A DNA stretch of 64,000 bases from the NCBI GenBank assembly GCA_020912385.1, contig CP087206.1:310001-374000 (forward strand), in the 5' to 3' direction. Of this stretch, positions 31,350 through 43,204 are shown piece by piece (within the stretch, counting starts at the first letter, position 1; each line of letters opens with the position of its first letter). Origin of the DNA: Neofusicoccum parvum. Its lineage: Eukaryota > Ascomycota > Dothideomycetes > Botryosphaeriales > Botryosphaeriaceae. The notes beneath the pieces are model-generated. The model saw only the letters and a list, made by a program, of their open reading frames with translations. It was not told where the DNA came from and searched no databases. Position numbers and translations under genes: made by a program.

Positions 31350-32999
31350 TCAAAACATCTCCCTAATCCCCACTACCCTCTTCGGGCTGCTCGCAGACCT
31401 GATCCTCATCGGGCTCTTCGACTTGCTGCGCTTACGCACCCACGCGTACTCGGGCCTACCGTCGCGGTCGCGGCGCTCCTGGATGAGCAGGCGCGTCTCG
31501 GTGGTGGTCTTGCTGCGGATGCGCTTGGTATGCTCGAACAGGATGTCCGTCTCGCGAGGGTCCATTTCGCGGAGGATGATGATGTAGTCGGTATCGGACT
31601 GTGATGGCTTAGGTGTTAGACGGTGACATTTTCGGTGGCGGCGACGGGTAGGTGGTGATGATGAACTTGAACTTACCGTATCCCATTCCCACGGCAGGCC
31701 GTAGTAGGTTAGCGTCTCGACGGCGAGGTGGTCGCGGTGCACCTTCACGTAGGTCGGCTTTGCGTGATGATGGTGATGGTGGTGATGGTAGGGGTCGAGC
31801 GCGTTTCCGGGGCTGAGGCCGGCCGGCAGGTCCTTCGCCTTTTCGGGCTTGATCATGGCCTGGATCTGGTTCTCCTGGAAGCCGAACTGCGACAGGCGCT
31901 TGCGCATGTCGGCCTCGAACTCGTCTTCCTTCTTCTTCTTTTCCTCCTTGGCCTTCTCCTCCTTCTCCTTGCGCTTGCGCTCAAACTCCTCCCACTCCTT
32001 CTTCTCCTTCTCCTTCTTCTCTTCTTCCTGTCTCTTTAGCCGCGCGATTAGCAGTTGCTCTTCCTCAAGCTTCTTCTTCATGTCATCATTCTTCTTGCGC
32101 TCGAAGTCCGCGATGATACGCTTGCGCTCCTCCTCCGCCTCCTTGGCCTCCTTCTCCATCTTGCGCCTGTACTCCTCGGCCGCCGCCTTCTTGGCCGCCG
32201 CCTCACGCTCGGCGCGCTCCTTCTCCTCGCGCACCGCCGCCTTCTTCAGCTCCTCCATCTCCTTCTTCTCCGCGTCGCGCTTGCGCTTGTCCTCCAGCCG
32301 CTTGCGCTCGTACTTCTCCTTGATGCGCTCCTCCTCGCGCTTGAGCCGCTCCTCCTCCTCGTCGCGCTCCTGCTTGTCCTTGAGCATCTTCAGCTTCAGC
32401 CGCTTCTGGAACAGCAGCTCCTCCTCCTCGCGCTCCTGCTTCTTGCGGATGTACTCGAGCTCCATCTCCTTGCGCATGAACTCCTCCTCGCGCTCGCGCC
32501 GCATCCGCTCCTCCATCTCGCGCGCCCGCTCCTCCGTGAGCGCCAGCTGCATCTGCGTGCGGTAGTCGGGGCTGGTCGACCCGGACGCGCCGAAGTGGTC
32601 GTGGTGGTGGAAGTGGTGGTCGGCGAAGCCGGTGCGGCCGCGCGAGCGCGAGCGCGACAGCCGGAAGCTGGCGTCGTCGTTGAGCGCCCACTCGTCGTCC
32701 AGCATGACCGGCCGGCCGCGCGGAGACGCGCTCGGCGTGCGCTGCTGGGCGCGCGCGTCCAGGCGCGGGTGCATGTCCTGGTCCAGATTGTTGTAGATGT
32801 GGATGTTGGGGGTGCCGCTGCCGCGCGACCCCGTCGAGTGCGAGCGGTGGATGCCGCTCGCATGGTGGTGGCCTGCGCCGGGGTCGAGCAGGCCGCCGCT
32901 GCGGCGGAAAGGATCGCGGGCCATGCCACCCGGGCGGACATGGCGGGCGCCGTAGTGGGCGTCCGAGGCGTAGTAATCGTCTTCGTAGAACCGCTGCAT
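31350..32999 (-). CDS. Coiled-coil protein with a conserved fungal C-terminal domain (DUF8035-like)
   Basis: Exons 31677-32999 and 31350-31598, with a 78-nt intron carrying a CTAACAC branch site, give 523 residues. The N-terminal ~150 residues are disordered, Arg/His/Ser-rich. A very highly charged Glu/Lys/Arg coiled coil spans about residues 175-385. A run of eight His (about 406-413) precedes the C-terminal globular part, whose text HLAVETLTYYGLPWEWD and YIIILREMD matches a domain I remember as DUF8035 in many filamentous fungi; the intron lies inside it. The tail is Lys/Arg/Ser-rich. The function is unknown; basic ends and a charged coiled coil suggest a scaffold or RNA-associated role, but that is a guess. 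ATG at 32999 is used because the upstream start in the same frame is GTG. Confidence 0.85.
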   Translation of the reverse strand: MQRFYEDDYYASDAHYGARHVRPGGMARDPFRRSGGLLDPGAGHHHASGIHRSHSTGSRGSGTPNIHIYNNLDQDMHPRLDARAQQRTPSASPRGRPVMLDDEWALNDDASFRLSRSRSRGRTGFADHHFHHHDHFGASGSTSPDYRTQMQLALTEERAREMEERMRREREEEFMRKEMELEYIRKKQEREEEELLFQKRLKLKMLKDKQERDEEEERLKREEERIKEKYERKRLEDKRKRDAEKKEMEELKKAAVREEKERAEREAAAKKAAAEEYRRKMEKEAKEAEEERKRIIADFERKKNDDMKKKLEEEQLLIARLKRQEEEKKEKEKKEWEEFERKRKEKEEKAKEEKKKKEDEFEADMRKRLSQFGFQENQIQAMIKPEKAKDLPAGLSPGNALDPYHHHHHHHHAKPTYVKVHRDHLAVETLTYYGLPWEWDTVSSSSSSPPTRRRHRKCHRLTPKPSQSDTDYIIILREMDPRETDILFEHTKRIRSKTTTETRLLIQERRDRDGRPEYAWVRKRSKSKSPMRIRSASSPKRVVGIREMF

Positions 33000-34336
33000 G
33001 GTGACAGGTGCCACAGGGGGGTGCGGGGACCTTGCTGCTGCCTCGATGCGTCTCTATGAATAGACGGATGGAGAGAAGTAGGCAGGTGTCAGAGGTAAAT
33101 AGCGGAGCTGCAGTGGCGATGCGGAAATGGTAGCGCGGGCGCAGCGGTCGAAGACAGGCAGGCGTCAGCGCTAAGTGGGGCTGGAGAGGCTCGTCGGGGG
33201 AGAAGGGCAGTCGACCAGGTAGCAAACAGGCAGCAGGACGAGAGGAGGGCAAGTCAGACGTGGTGAGAGGGCGAGGTAACTGAAATGGTCACACGCTGCG
33301 AAGCGAGCAGGCGTGACGCGCACGACTGATCGGAGGGAGGAGAGCGAAGAAAAGAGGCGAGACAGAGTGGAAAGAAATGGAGAGCAGGCAGCTGACTCGG
33401 GTGGCTTTTTCTTTAATGCGCCATCGCGGTGAGCTGAAATACTAGCAGGCTGATGGAGCCTTGGGGGCTGAATTGCGAGAGGTGCTTCTTTCTCATGTCC
33501 TAACTCCGCTCACATGCAGCCCGCTCGGGCTAACTACGGACGGCGCAAACATGCAGCGGCCTCAGAGGCTGGCCAGCGCCGCCGCCCTGGTCCGCGGTGC
33601 CAACAAGCGCGGCGGCTCCCGCAACAGGGCGCGCATGATGTGCGTTTGACACTCGTAAGCGGTGAGCTTGGGCTCTGGATCGGGTGCTGACGGGCGGCGG
33701 GCGACGCGCGGGGCTGGGAAGAGCGCCTTCATCCTCCGCTAGCGGCCATGCGGTAATCCGGGCTATCAGCGCGCGGCTCTTTGCTCTGGCGTCCCGCTCT
33801 CGCAGCGCGTCCACTGCAAGTCTCGGGAGCGTCCTTGGCTGGTCCGCGTCTGCTGCTGCAAAGGGTTCCGTGAGCCGCTGTGGAGGCTGTCAGCTTTGGC
33901 GCGCGTGCCTACCAACGCTGCCACGCTGCTCGCTTGGTCAATCATGAGTGGGCCAAAGAAGAGTCGGCGACGATCGCTGGATGCTATTATTACTACTTTC
34001 CCGTTGGAGGCTTGGGCTTGGCCTAGCGTCGGCCGTCAAGCTCTCGCAACCCCGCCACCCAGCCAACACGGCAGCGCGCTGTCCGGCCGATGTCGTGGGG
34101 GCGGGAAGGCGCAGGCCTGTAGTAGCACCAGCCGGCAAGATACCAACAGCACCCTGTCTCAGTGACATTGCTTGACGCGTTGAAACAGTGGGTTCCTCGT
34201 TCCGGTCCGCGTCCGCGGCTATCAACATGCTCACAGCAACCAATGCCCGTTCTTTGACGCGCATGGTGGCCATGGTGCTGAGGGTGGCGCGGACCGCCTG
34301 TGCCGCACCCTGCCAATTTCTTTTCTTTTTCTCTTC
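33000..34336. other. Intergenic region, no gene seen
   Basis: 1.3 kb upstream of the coiled-coil gene and downstream of PFD1, both minus strand. It is GC-rich with short overlapping frames only, and no domain, tRNA or repeat was recognised. Confidence 0.55.
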
Positions 34337-34829
34337 TCACTTGGGTCCCGACCTGAACAGCTGCTCGAGGTTGTCGCGGCTGTTCTTGTACGTCGTCTCC
34401 AGGTAGTGCAGCTTCTTCTCCAGGTTGGCCGTGTCCGACTTCAACTCCTCGCTCTCCGTGGCCAGACGCGTCTTCACATCGGGCACGGGGCTCCAAACAA
34501 ACCTGGGGAGCGAACGTGTGAATACCATGGCGCTTGGCACGACGTGGCAGAAGGCTCGAAAGGGGCGGTCTGTTACTCACATCTTGCCGACGCCCTCGTA
34601 GACGTTGGTGTCCTTGGGCAGCGAGTCAACCTCGCTGGAGGTCAACTGCAGCATGCGCTGCTCCCGGGCCTTGGCGGCCATCTGCGCCTTGACGATGCCG
34701 ATTTGCTGCTGCGAGAAGGCAGCCTTCTGCTCAATCTCCTGCAGGAGCTTGGCGGGGTCAGCACAGTCGGCGCGGCGGGGCTGCACTCGGCAGGCTCACC
34801 TTCTGCAGAGCCTCGTTCGGGATGGACAT
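34337..34829 (-). CDS. PFD1: Prefoldin subunit 1 (beta-type)
   Basis: Subunit of the hexameric cytosolic co-chaperone that hands nascent actin and tubulin to the CCT chaperonin. Exons 34800-34829, 34581-34747 and 34337-34502 give 120 residues, the usual length. The first exon encodes only ten residues (MSIPNEALQK). Two long amphipathic helices (residues about 8-45 and 80-115) frame the central hairpin text NVYEGVGKMFVWSP, the signature of beta-type prefoldins. Introns are 52 and 78 nt. It is divergent from the ceramidase gene across 498 bp. Confidence 0.94.
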
Positions 34830-35327
34830 GGTTGCGTTGGGTGTTTCGGGCGGTCGCGGGCGTGACGGGCTGGTGAAGGTCAGGCGGGCGCGGAGAAGCT
34901 CAGGCGGGTGGATTTACACTCGGGCCGAGCTGCAGGTGATGGGCGGCGATGGTGGAGTCGCAGCGAGGGCGAGCGGTGCGCATCTCAGGCTTGGCGGCGA
35001 GCGCGCGGGCAGAACGCGCCAAGGCAGGTATGACGGCACGCATCGCTGGTGCCCGCTGCTGCGGGACGCCCACCGAGAGCGCCCTGGAGCGCGCGCCGTT
35101 GCTTGCCGCGCCTGAGGCTCAAGAGCCCACGCGCCGGCCGCTACTAAACGGGCCCTTCCCACCGCCCGCTGCTCTCGTTTCCCCACGAAGATGACAAATG
35201 GCGCGCACCGCATAGCCCACGTCGCCTAGGTCTCCGCCGTATCCGGATCTTGGGCCACTGCAGCTTCCTGCAAACATCCCTCCCCGATCCCAGACACCAG
35301 CTGTCTGCTCTCGTCCCGCTGTGCAAC
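34830..35327. promoter_or_regulatory. Divergent promoter region of PFD1 and the ceramidase gene
   Basis: 498 bp between two start codons on opposite strands. It is GC-rich; I see no convincing TATA element. Overlapping open frames here are Arg/Ala-rich and not credible. Confidence 0.5.
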
Positions 35328-36668
35328 ATGCCCGACTGGCTGCCCTCATTCCCCTACCCCAGCCCGCAAGACGGCTTCTGGAGTCCCGTCACCAGCACCT
35401 TGAACTGGTGCGAGGAGGCAGGCACCCCCGAGAGTCCCCCTACCGCAGCCCCCAACGCGCCTAACTCGCTGCGCAGGACTACTATGCCACCATCTACAGC
35501 GCCGAGATCATCAACACGCTGACCAACCTCCTGTTCATCTACCTCGCCTTCAAGGGCATCAACAACTGCCTGCGCAACGACCATGACACCATCTTCCTCG
35601 TCACCTTCGCCGGCTACCTGCTGGTCGGCACCGGCAGCTTCCTCTTCCACGCCACACTCAAGTACCCGATGCAGCTGGTCGACGAGCTGTCCATGATCTA
35701 CACCACCTGCCTGATGTTCTACGCCACCTTCTCCTACGGCCAGTCGCGCCTGTACGCCCAGCTGCTCGGCCTGTTCCTCGTCGCCCTCGCCGCCTTCATC
35801 ACCGGCTACTACCACTACCTGCAGGACCCGGCCTTCCACCAGAACATGTACGCCCTGCTGACCGCCGTCGTCCTGCTGCGCAGCATGTACATCATGGAGG
35901 TGCGCCTGCGCCCGACCCTCAAGGCCAAGAAACAGCCCGGCAACACAAGCGCGAACGGCAGCGCCGCGCCGTCGCGGGAGCAGCAGCGCAGGGACGCGCG
36001 GGACGTGAGGATACTGCGCAGCATGTGGATCATGATCGCGTCGGGCCTGAGCATCTTCCTGGGCGGCTTCGCCATCTGGACGCTGGACAACGAGTTCTGC
36101 GGCACCCTGCGCCGCTGGCGGAGAGACGTCGGCTTGCCGTGGGGCATCGTGCTGGAGGGCCATGGCTGGTGGTGAGTCTCCCTGCCTCAAGGCTGCCAGC
36201 TTTTTTTTTTTCGGGCTTCGCTCGGCCGTGTTGCGTGGCTGGATCGTACGAGGTCGTTCGTGGAATACCTTGCGGTGGACGGAACATCAGGAGCGCAGGC
36301 CTCCACGGGGAGCTGGATTGTTCGTGCCGGCGTAAAAGTGGAGTAGGGAAACTCCGAGTTTGCCCGTACGAGCGGTCCAACTTCCCTTGGAAGTGTGAGC
36401 TTTTGCCGTTGATGCAATGTTCTTCGAAAGACTTCATTTGTGGGCGTCGAGTCACAGAGAGCTAACGTGTTACTTTAGGCACCTTATGACTGGCATTGGC
36501 GCCTATTTCTACATCGTGTGGGGCGTTTGGTTACGCCACTGCTTGAACGGCAAGCAAGACGAGTACGAGCTGATCTGGCCGAGCTACTTCCACATGCCAC
36601 TTATCGTCAAGGCGAAAACACCCAACCGACTCAACGGCAATGCCAAACGCGGAAAGAAGAACTTGTAG
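35328..36668 (+). CDS. Alkaline ceramidase (Ypc1/Ydc1/ACER family)
   Basis: Integral ER/Golgi membrane amidase that hydrolyses (phyto)ceramide to a sphingoid base and fatty acid. Exons 35328-35417, 35477-36171 and 36479-36668 give 324 residues with about seven hydrophobic segments. Metal-site residues known for ACER enzymes are in place: His in LFHATLKYP, Asp/Ser in VDELSMIY, and the H-x3-H pair in GHGWWHLMTG, which is split by the 307-nt second intron. The first intron (35418-35476, 59 nt) begins with GC instead of GT (GAG|GCAGGC) and ends CGCAG after a CTAAC branch site; only this junction yields the family text NWCEEDYYAT. Retaining it would shift the frame to an early stop. The C-terminus ends in Lys/Arg-rich text. 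Confidence 0.95.
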
Positions 36669-37536
36669 GGGTATGGTCGTTAGAATTGGATTCTGATATG
36701 CATTATTAGAAAGATTTTGTTCAAGATTGGGAAAGAAGATGTGCTACTGCCGATATCACTAGTTTACTAGCTGAAATCTGCATAAGAGAACCTCAAACCT
36801 AGACGAAGAAAAGAAAAAGGAAGAATCATTTTTATGGCGCATATTGGGGATAGAAAAAGACAAAGAGGGCTGGCATCCAAGCCATAGATCTTGCAAAACT
36901 TGCACATCGGTCAGGTCAAACGGGACTGAAAGAAAAAAATGAAAATCAAACCAGGGCGTATATATGCCCTTACAAAAGCCTCCATTCTAAAAATTCTACA
37001 GTCGTCGTGAAGATAGTGAGAGATACTGTCAAAAGACTCGTTAGCCTTCGTACCAAATGGCCGTGAAACATATTTATTCCGGTTGAGCCAGCAGAATCAA
37101 ACCAGAAGCGTAAATCCTTAGACGAAGGTATGCGCCGAAGGGGGCTCGAAGGAAGGTTGATTACATGCACGTGCAGATAAAGTTCCGATTTAGAGGCAAT
37201 GTTTCGGCTTCGACTAAACCCGGAGTTTCTTTCCACTAGGATGGGTGCTATATCAGATGACTTTTGGTCGTGGCATGTATACCCACGCCATTGCTCCATT
37301 CTCATTGAGGGGCGTTTTAAATGTACAGTACTAAGAGCCTACACATCTTCCGCAAAAAGGATAGAAGAGGCGATGAAGACCTTAAGAATCCACAGAAGTT
37401 TCATGGCCCGCCCAGTCCGACGTCATGTTGTTCCTTCATCCAGAATAAACGCCGGCGCCATAGTAATCCCACAATCCGTCTGCTCTCTCTTTCTCTTCCC
37501 ACCAGACGATCTTTGACGTTGGTCTCCCCAACACCC
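36669..37536. other. Convergent 3' flank
   Basis: 868 bp between the stops of the ceramidase (plus) and HEM25 (minus). It is AT-richer than the genes and contains no supportable frame; 3' UTRs are expected. Confidence 0.6.
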
Positions 37537-38673
37537 TCAAATCACAGCCTCCTCCTTCACCCACCTTCTCTCCGCTCGCCTAATCAATTCCTCATACAGC
37601 GTCCACGCCAACGCCGAGCTCAGCGCCTTCCTCGCAATCCTCAGCCCCAACCCATCGAACAAGCTCCTGACCCCCTCCTCCCTCAACATCAGCTTCGCCG
37701 CATGGGCCATATTCCAATACCTCTCCGGCAACAGCTGCAACCTTGTCTTAATCGCATCGAACGGATTCGTCAACGCCGTCCCCGCACCAGCCGCCAGCAC
37801 GCCGCTCGCGAAATTCACGGCCGCGGCGCCGCTGGCGCTGAACGCGCCGCCTCCGTCGCCACCGCGCCGGTCCAGCACGCGCGACAGCCGCCGCTTGCTC
37901 TCCTCGTAGAACAGCACGTACAGCCCGGCGTAGGGCGCGTCGCGCACGGCGGTGGCGCCGAACCCGGCGAAGAAGCCGCGCAGCCCGTGCGAGCCCCAGA
38001 TGTCGCGCGCCGCGCCCGCCAGCGACCGGTACGCGTAGTAGCTGCTCTCGAAGCGCACCTTGATCACCGTCACCGGCATCATGACGAAGCCGGCCGACGC
38101 GCGCGCCACCGCGCCCGTCAGCAGGTTGCCCAGGCGCGAGAGCTTGGGCAGGGACGAGCTGCCGCCGCTGCTGCCATGGGTAGCGGTTGTCGTTGTTGCT
38201 GTCGGGGTGTTTTTCGTGGCGGCGGCGAGGATGAGGGCTTCGGAGCGCGCGACGCTGGTGCGCAGCGCGTTGAGCGTCGAGAAGTACAGTGCGGAGCCGA
38301 AGCCGGTGCGCAGGGCTGACGGCACCGTGCCGCGCCAGAGCTGGCGGAGCGGCTGCGGCCCGGAGAGGATGGTGCGGAGCGTGCGAGTGAGAGTTGTGTC
38401 GCGGGATTGCTGGACGCGGGTCTTCAGGAGGTCGGCGGGTTGGAGGAGGACGGCGGAGAGGACGCCGGAGGAGAGGCCGGCGAGGAAGTGGACTGCGGGG
38501 AGAGGCAGTCAGCGGCAGGTTCGCGTTGAGGCATGGTTGGGAACGTTGAGGGCAAAGGAGGGCAGGGCGCGAGTCACGAAGAATCAATTGAGGTCTACAA
38601 TTGTAGCACCTCTCTTGCCAACGAGGAAAAACTCACAGGAAGACGACGAGCGCGATTTGCCGCCATCTGACAT
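37537..38673 (-). CDS. HEM25: Mitochondrial glycine carrier (SLC25A38/Hem25)
   Basis: Inner-membrane carrier that imports glycine for 5-aminolaevulinate, the first step of haem synthesis. Exons 38637-38673 and 37537-38492 give 330 residues. The three carrier repeats are marked by [16 protein letters not shown] and PFDAIKTR, the P-x-(D/T)-x-x-K motifs. The text [20 protein letters not shown] after the short first exon is characteristic of the Hem25 subfamily. A Thr/Ser/Gly-rich insert at about residues 120-135 lies in a matrix or intermembrane loop. The 144-nt intron splits a Phe codon after only 12 residues. There is no cleavable presequence, as usual for carriers. Confidence 0.95.
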
Positions 38674-39269
38674 TGCCGTGGTTGCATCAAGCAGCCAGAA
38701 AAGAACCCTCGATCAAACAAGCTCAAACAATCAAATTCCGGTTATGAGGGACAGAGAAGGAGGATGCTGAATCACGTAGACATGGCGGGCGACGGAGGCG
38801 GGCGGAGTCAGATAATTGGAAAGCTGTAAGAGGCGAGAGATGTTGTTGGTTGGAACTTCTTTCGTCTGCGTCATTTTGCGAGCCCCGGGATCGCCGGCTT
38901 ACCGGCGCGCGGATGGGGAGCTTCGCCCTACCCGAGCCCGAGCTAGGACCCTATCGGAGCACGAGCACACAACACAACACCTGTTGCAGACTCATGCACC
39001 CAAGACTCTTCTTGTGTGCACCTTGCCTCACTAAAGCTTTGTTCGCCGGCCTCAGGCACAAAAGTACCAGGTACATGCCACTGCAGTGCCCCGGGATGAT
39101 CCGATGTCTCAGTAGCCTGGCCTCCTGGTTGCTTTCAGCTGACGCGAACATGTGCATCTCCCGCGAACCCAAGCCAATCCGATTGTGTCTACCGTAATGC
39201 TCTCATGCGAAACCCGTCTGAGTTGCCCATCCAGTCATACAAACGTCTAGCATCCCATCTCCTGACTCG
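38674..39269. other. Intergenic region, no gene seen
   Basis: 596 bp between the HEM25 start and the TRAPPC11 stop, both minus strand. It probably holds the HEM25 promoter and the TRAPPC11 3' UTR; nothing else was recognised. Confidence 0.6.
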
Positions 39270-42200
39270 CTACTCCTTCTCGCCACCCTCCTCCTCTACC
39301 ACGTCAGCCCAAACGGCCACGCCCTTCTTGTCCTGCCGCATGCCCTCCGTCGGCGCCGGTTTGAGCACCTTGTTGAAGTACCGGTCCTGCACCCTTAGCT
39401 GCGGGTAGATCCACGCGCCCTTGACCAGCGGCAGCACATTGTACCGCACCGTCTGCCGGTTGTGCGGCAGCAGATGCAGCGCCGTCAGCTTGGGCCCGCT
39501 GAATGCGAACTCCTCGCTCGCCTCCATCGACACGTCGAACGTCAGGAAGTGCATCGTCGGGTTCTCAATCGTGTAGTCAAGGTGGATGAGTGATGGCACC
39601 GCCGTCGACGGCCGCGCTGATGCGAGCACGCGCGGCTCGCTGTTGGCTGCGATGAGGCGAGGCTGCGCAATCGCGCTGCGGACGAAGCTCGAAGCTTCCG
39701 ACTTCTGTGACATGGGCCGCTTGCGTCGCCACGTCACGCTGATGCTCGTTGCCAGTGCTGACGAGCGCTTGTCCTCGAGCGCGATTTTCTGCACGTCGAC
39801 GCAGAATGTGCGGAGCTGAACTGCTTGAGGCGCAATCTCGACCTCCGGCTCGTCGGCTGGTTTCTTGGACACTCTGGCTATGGCACCGCCGGCCACTTCG
39901 TGGACAGTGAGCTCTGCGTCTTGAATGACAAGATCCTCCTCTGCGTAGGAGCCGATTCTGACGTTCATCAAGTACCTTGCTGTAAGGCCGAACGCCTTTG
40001 CGTCGGCCGGATCGGCTGACCCTTCTGGTAATTGTTCATCGTCAATGTGGAAGAAACTTGGCCAGGGGTCTGGATGAACTTGAGGTGTAAAGTCGTAAGT
40101 AACCTCGAAAGGGTCAACAACGACTAGCTCTCCGGTGATTGTTTTGGAGATGGGCACATCAGGGTCGCCAGTGAGATGATAAACGACCTTGGCTTCGAAC
40201 AGCAGCTCTCCCGAATCGACTGGCGCTATGAATTGGATGCTTTGTGTTTTTCTTGATCCCGGCTCTATCTTTCCAAAGCTGTGGCCTGGTAGACTTGCTG
40301 GCGTTTCATCACTTGCTTCGTCAGCATTTGTGGGAGTGAGCCAGCTGAATTCCCGCTCGTTCCTCTGGTGGTCCATCAGAACGAACACAAGCGCTGCTTC
40401 AGTCTCTTCCTCTTCTCCGTTCTCAACCTCCAGCTCCAGAACGACCGGTTCGGTGGCATAGTACCGCCCTTGCAGATTGGGAAGACGGACCTCCATCTTC
40501 GGAGGCTTTGGAAGGACTTTGATTGCGGGGTCATCCATAATTCTGCCCAGTCGTTTTGTCTTCATGCCGCCCTTTCCAGAATACCACCAAAGAGGCTCCG
40601 AGTTCTCTTGTGGTGCTTCCGAGATCAATGTTAGGTGGAATCGGTCAGTGTCCACCTCAAACGTAGCACGCTCGACGTGAACTTCTCCTGATTCCTTGAA
40701 TGTGATTGGGAACGTGAATACCCTAACTTCCCCAGCAGAGAAGCTAAGGTTAGCGCCGCCTTTGAAGCTTGGTACAGTCCCAGCTTTATGTTCCTCAGAC
40801 TCTATCAAAGCAAGCTCTGTGATGGGTGAAGGGCCATTGTCGTCTTGTTGATGGTGTAGTTTGATGGAGCCGAGGCATCCTTGGAAATCAACGGTGACGT
40901 TTTCCAAGACTATGGGCTTCGAGCCTCGCTGAGCATTGGATTTAACGGCGATTTGTGTTAGAATTGGCTCTGCAACATGGCCTTCGGTAACAGCAAATTC
41001 GGCTGTGATAGAGACTGTACAAAGTTAGAGTGCGCGTAAAGATCATGCAAAGGATACTTACGGCACGACAGAACATTCTGAGCTTTCAAGGTGATGTTGG
41101 GCTTGTCCTTGTCTTCCGGGTGGGGTATCAAATCCAGGCAAGCCATCAAATGGTACGCCTTATTCTGTTTTGTTCGCAGCACTAAAAGCAATGTCAGGCA
41201 ACATTTCATAATGGCAATGTGCTACTCGAGCACTTACAGCGGCTGTGCAGCTCGAATTCGGTGGCGAGGAAGGACTCTTCATCAGAGCACCGCCTTGCAC
41301 ACTCGTTCAATGCCCAGGTAACTTCTGAGACGAGCGACCACCATCGTTCCTTACGCCAACTCATACCTTCCCAGAGGGGCTTAAGGGCGCTCAACGCGTC
41401 ACTATATCTTCCAGCTTGGATGAGCTCTCTGCCCATATCCAATTGGAGTTTGTCGACAAAACGTTGTTGGCTTCGAGCGTGGAACTCGCCCACTGCCTTG
41501 TTGAAGATATCCACAATCTCAGACGTGTGGTCAAATCCTTCTACGCCCTTATCTGGAATGGGGAATTCGACATGAGGTTCCGGGACCAGGTAAGTGTCAT
41601 AGGTGGCGAATCTGTTCGCAACTTTCGTTGCAGGAGACATTCCAGGAGGCAATCGATCTTCCTCTGGTAGCTGTTGGGCTTGCTTTCGCCGGGAAATGGC
41701 ACGCTCTGCAGCAAGTCTATACCAATATCCAGGATGGTGAACCAGATGCCAGGGAGCCAACCTTTCGCCAATGGGAAAGGCTTTCTCGGGTGGTGAGAAG
41801 ATGGCTCTTCTCTCTGGCAGAGCATCCGGGAATTCGGGTGAGCCAACAATAGCGAAGATCGGTGGGTCCACACGTTGGATGATCTCCGCCATGATCCTCG
41901 CCCACCGGGACTCCCACGCTTGCCATCCGTAATTTGCAGTACCCTTGCCACGTCTATCCAGCAGATCATGCATCCTGTCTTTGTAATTTTGCCAAGATTG
42001 GACTGCAGACGTAGGCCCATTGTTCCACATCAAGCACCGCACTATGCGAATTGCGATGGTATCGGCAAGGAGACGGGTCTCATCCCATCGTGGAGACCAG
42101 CTCGCCGTTGTTTCGAAAACTCCGTCACCGTCTAGGAGGGCATCTATTGCAAAGCTGTAGTGCCTGCATGCAGCATCCATCTCTTGACGGAACTCAGCAA

Positions 42201-43204
42201 ACACTCCGAGCTTGAAGTCGTACCTCACGCTCCATCCTGGGCCAGAGAGAGGATGTGACGCTCCTCTAGTAGGCGCTGCTGTAGGCGCTGGAATGCTGTT
42301 GCGGTTCTTCTTACGCCTTGCGTGTTTGGATAGGTCCCGATAATATTCTACACATAGAGGTTGCAAGGTGGTCAGGACGGACTGTACAAAGGCGCTGAGC
42401 TCTGCACGAGATGTGTTCGCAGGTAGAAAGAACAGGGCGTTCTTGGGGTCGAGGCCAGTGGTTCTCCGGATATTTGCGAGGCGTTCTTCAATGTCCGGTG
42501 CCTCGAAGATGGACCGGTCACTCATGAGGACGACCGCATAGTGCGTCTTGTATGAAGACGCATGGAAGATGGCTTTTATCCGGTTGATTTCGGCCTTGAG
42601 CTGGTTGTCGTTCAAGCTATCTCTGCCCGGCTCGGAAGTGAAGTCGAAGAAGGAAATAAAGACTGAGGGTATATGGTTCTGGTGTTTGGCAACCCAGAGC
42701 GGCGACATGACACCATCTGGAAAGGCGGGCGAGCCGGGCGACAGCGGGGATATGGGCGAGTGCAGGACCCACCGGTGGCCATTGCTGGGAGGCGGGGTGC
42801 CGGGAGGTGTCTCATCGGGGGAGATCTGGGGAGGCTGCGCTTTGCGGGGAGGCAGCACGTAGCCCTATACTTCTGTAAGCCTGCATTGCGGGGGACGACG
42901 GACACTGGTGTCCCTGACCTACCCTCCCGACAGCCTTCAGTCTGAATCCAACATGGTCTCCACGCGCCTTGGTCCGCAAATTGTTCCACGGAGCATCTCT
43001 GGCATCCGCGCTGAGGAATTCCTGTCGCAGCTGGTCGACGCGCTGGCCCGTCACGACTGGTACGGCCGAGTCGATTTCGATGCCGCGCTCTCTCAGCAGC
43101 GGGTGCGGCTGGTAGTTGGAGTCCTCCGAGGGAGTCTCGCCCAGGCCGGAGAGCACTACGAAGGGCAGATTGTGCTCGACATATTGCGGAGGATAGACGT
43201 CCAT
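39270..43204 (-). CDS. TRAPP complex subunit 11 homologue (Foie-gras/Gryzun domains)
   Basis: Component of the TRAPPIII-type tethering complex that activates Rab1/Ypt1 in ER-Golgi and autophagic traffic. Exons 42923-43204, 41238-42864, 41062-41181 and 39270-41002 (introns 58, 56 and 59 nt) give 1253 residues. The N-terminus (MDVYPPQYVEHNLPFVVLSGLG) is typical of the fungal proteins. The Foie-gras domain lies about residues 290-620, with GWSVRYDFKLGVFAEFRQE and helical solenoid text. The C-terminal half is beta-rich Gryzun-type sequence ending at a typical WIYPQLRVQDRYF block. Yeast lacks a TRAPPC11, so this supports a filamentous-fungus source. It is divergent from the Rxt2 gene across 418 bp. 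Confidence 0.92.

Noticed and set aside
32055..33059. 334-codon plus-strand frame opposite the coiled-coil gene
   Set aside because: Its Leu-rich text is the complement of Glu/Lys codons; the minus frame has a defined intron and a conserved C-terminal domain.
37321..38319. 332-codon plus-strand frame opposite HEM25
   Set aside because: It is an Arg/Gln/Ala-rich shadow with no carrier motif; the minus strand has all three carrier signatures.
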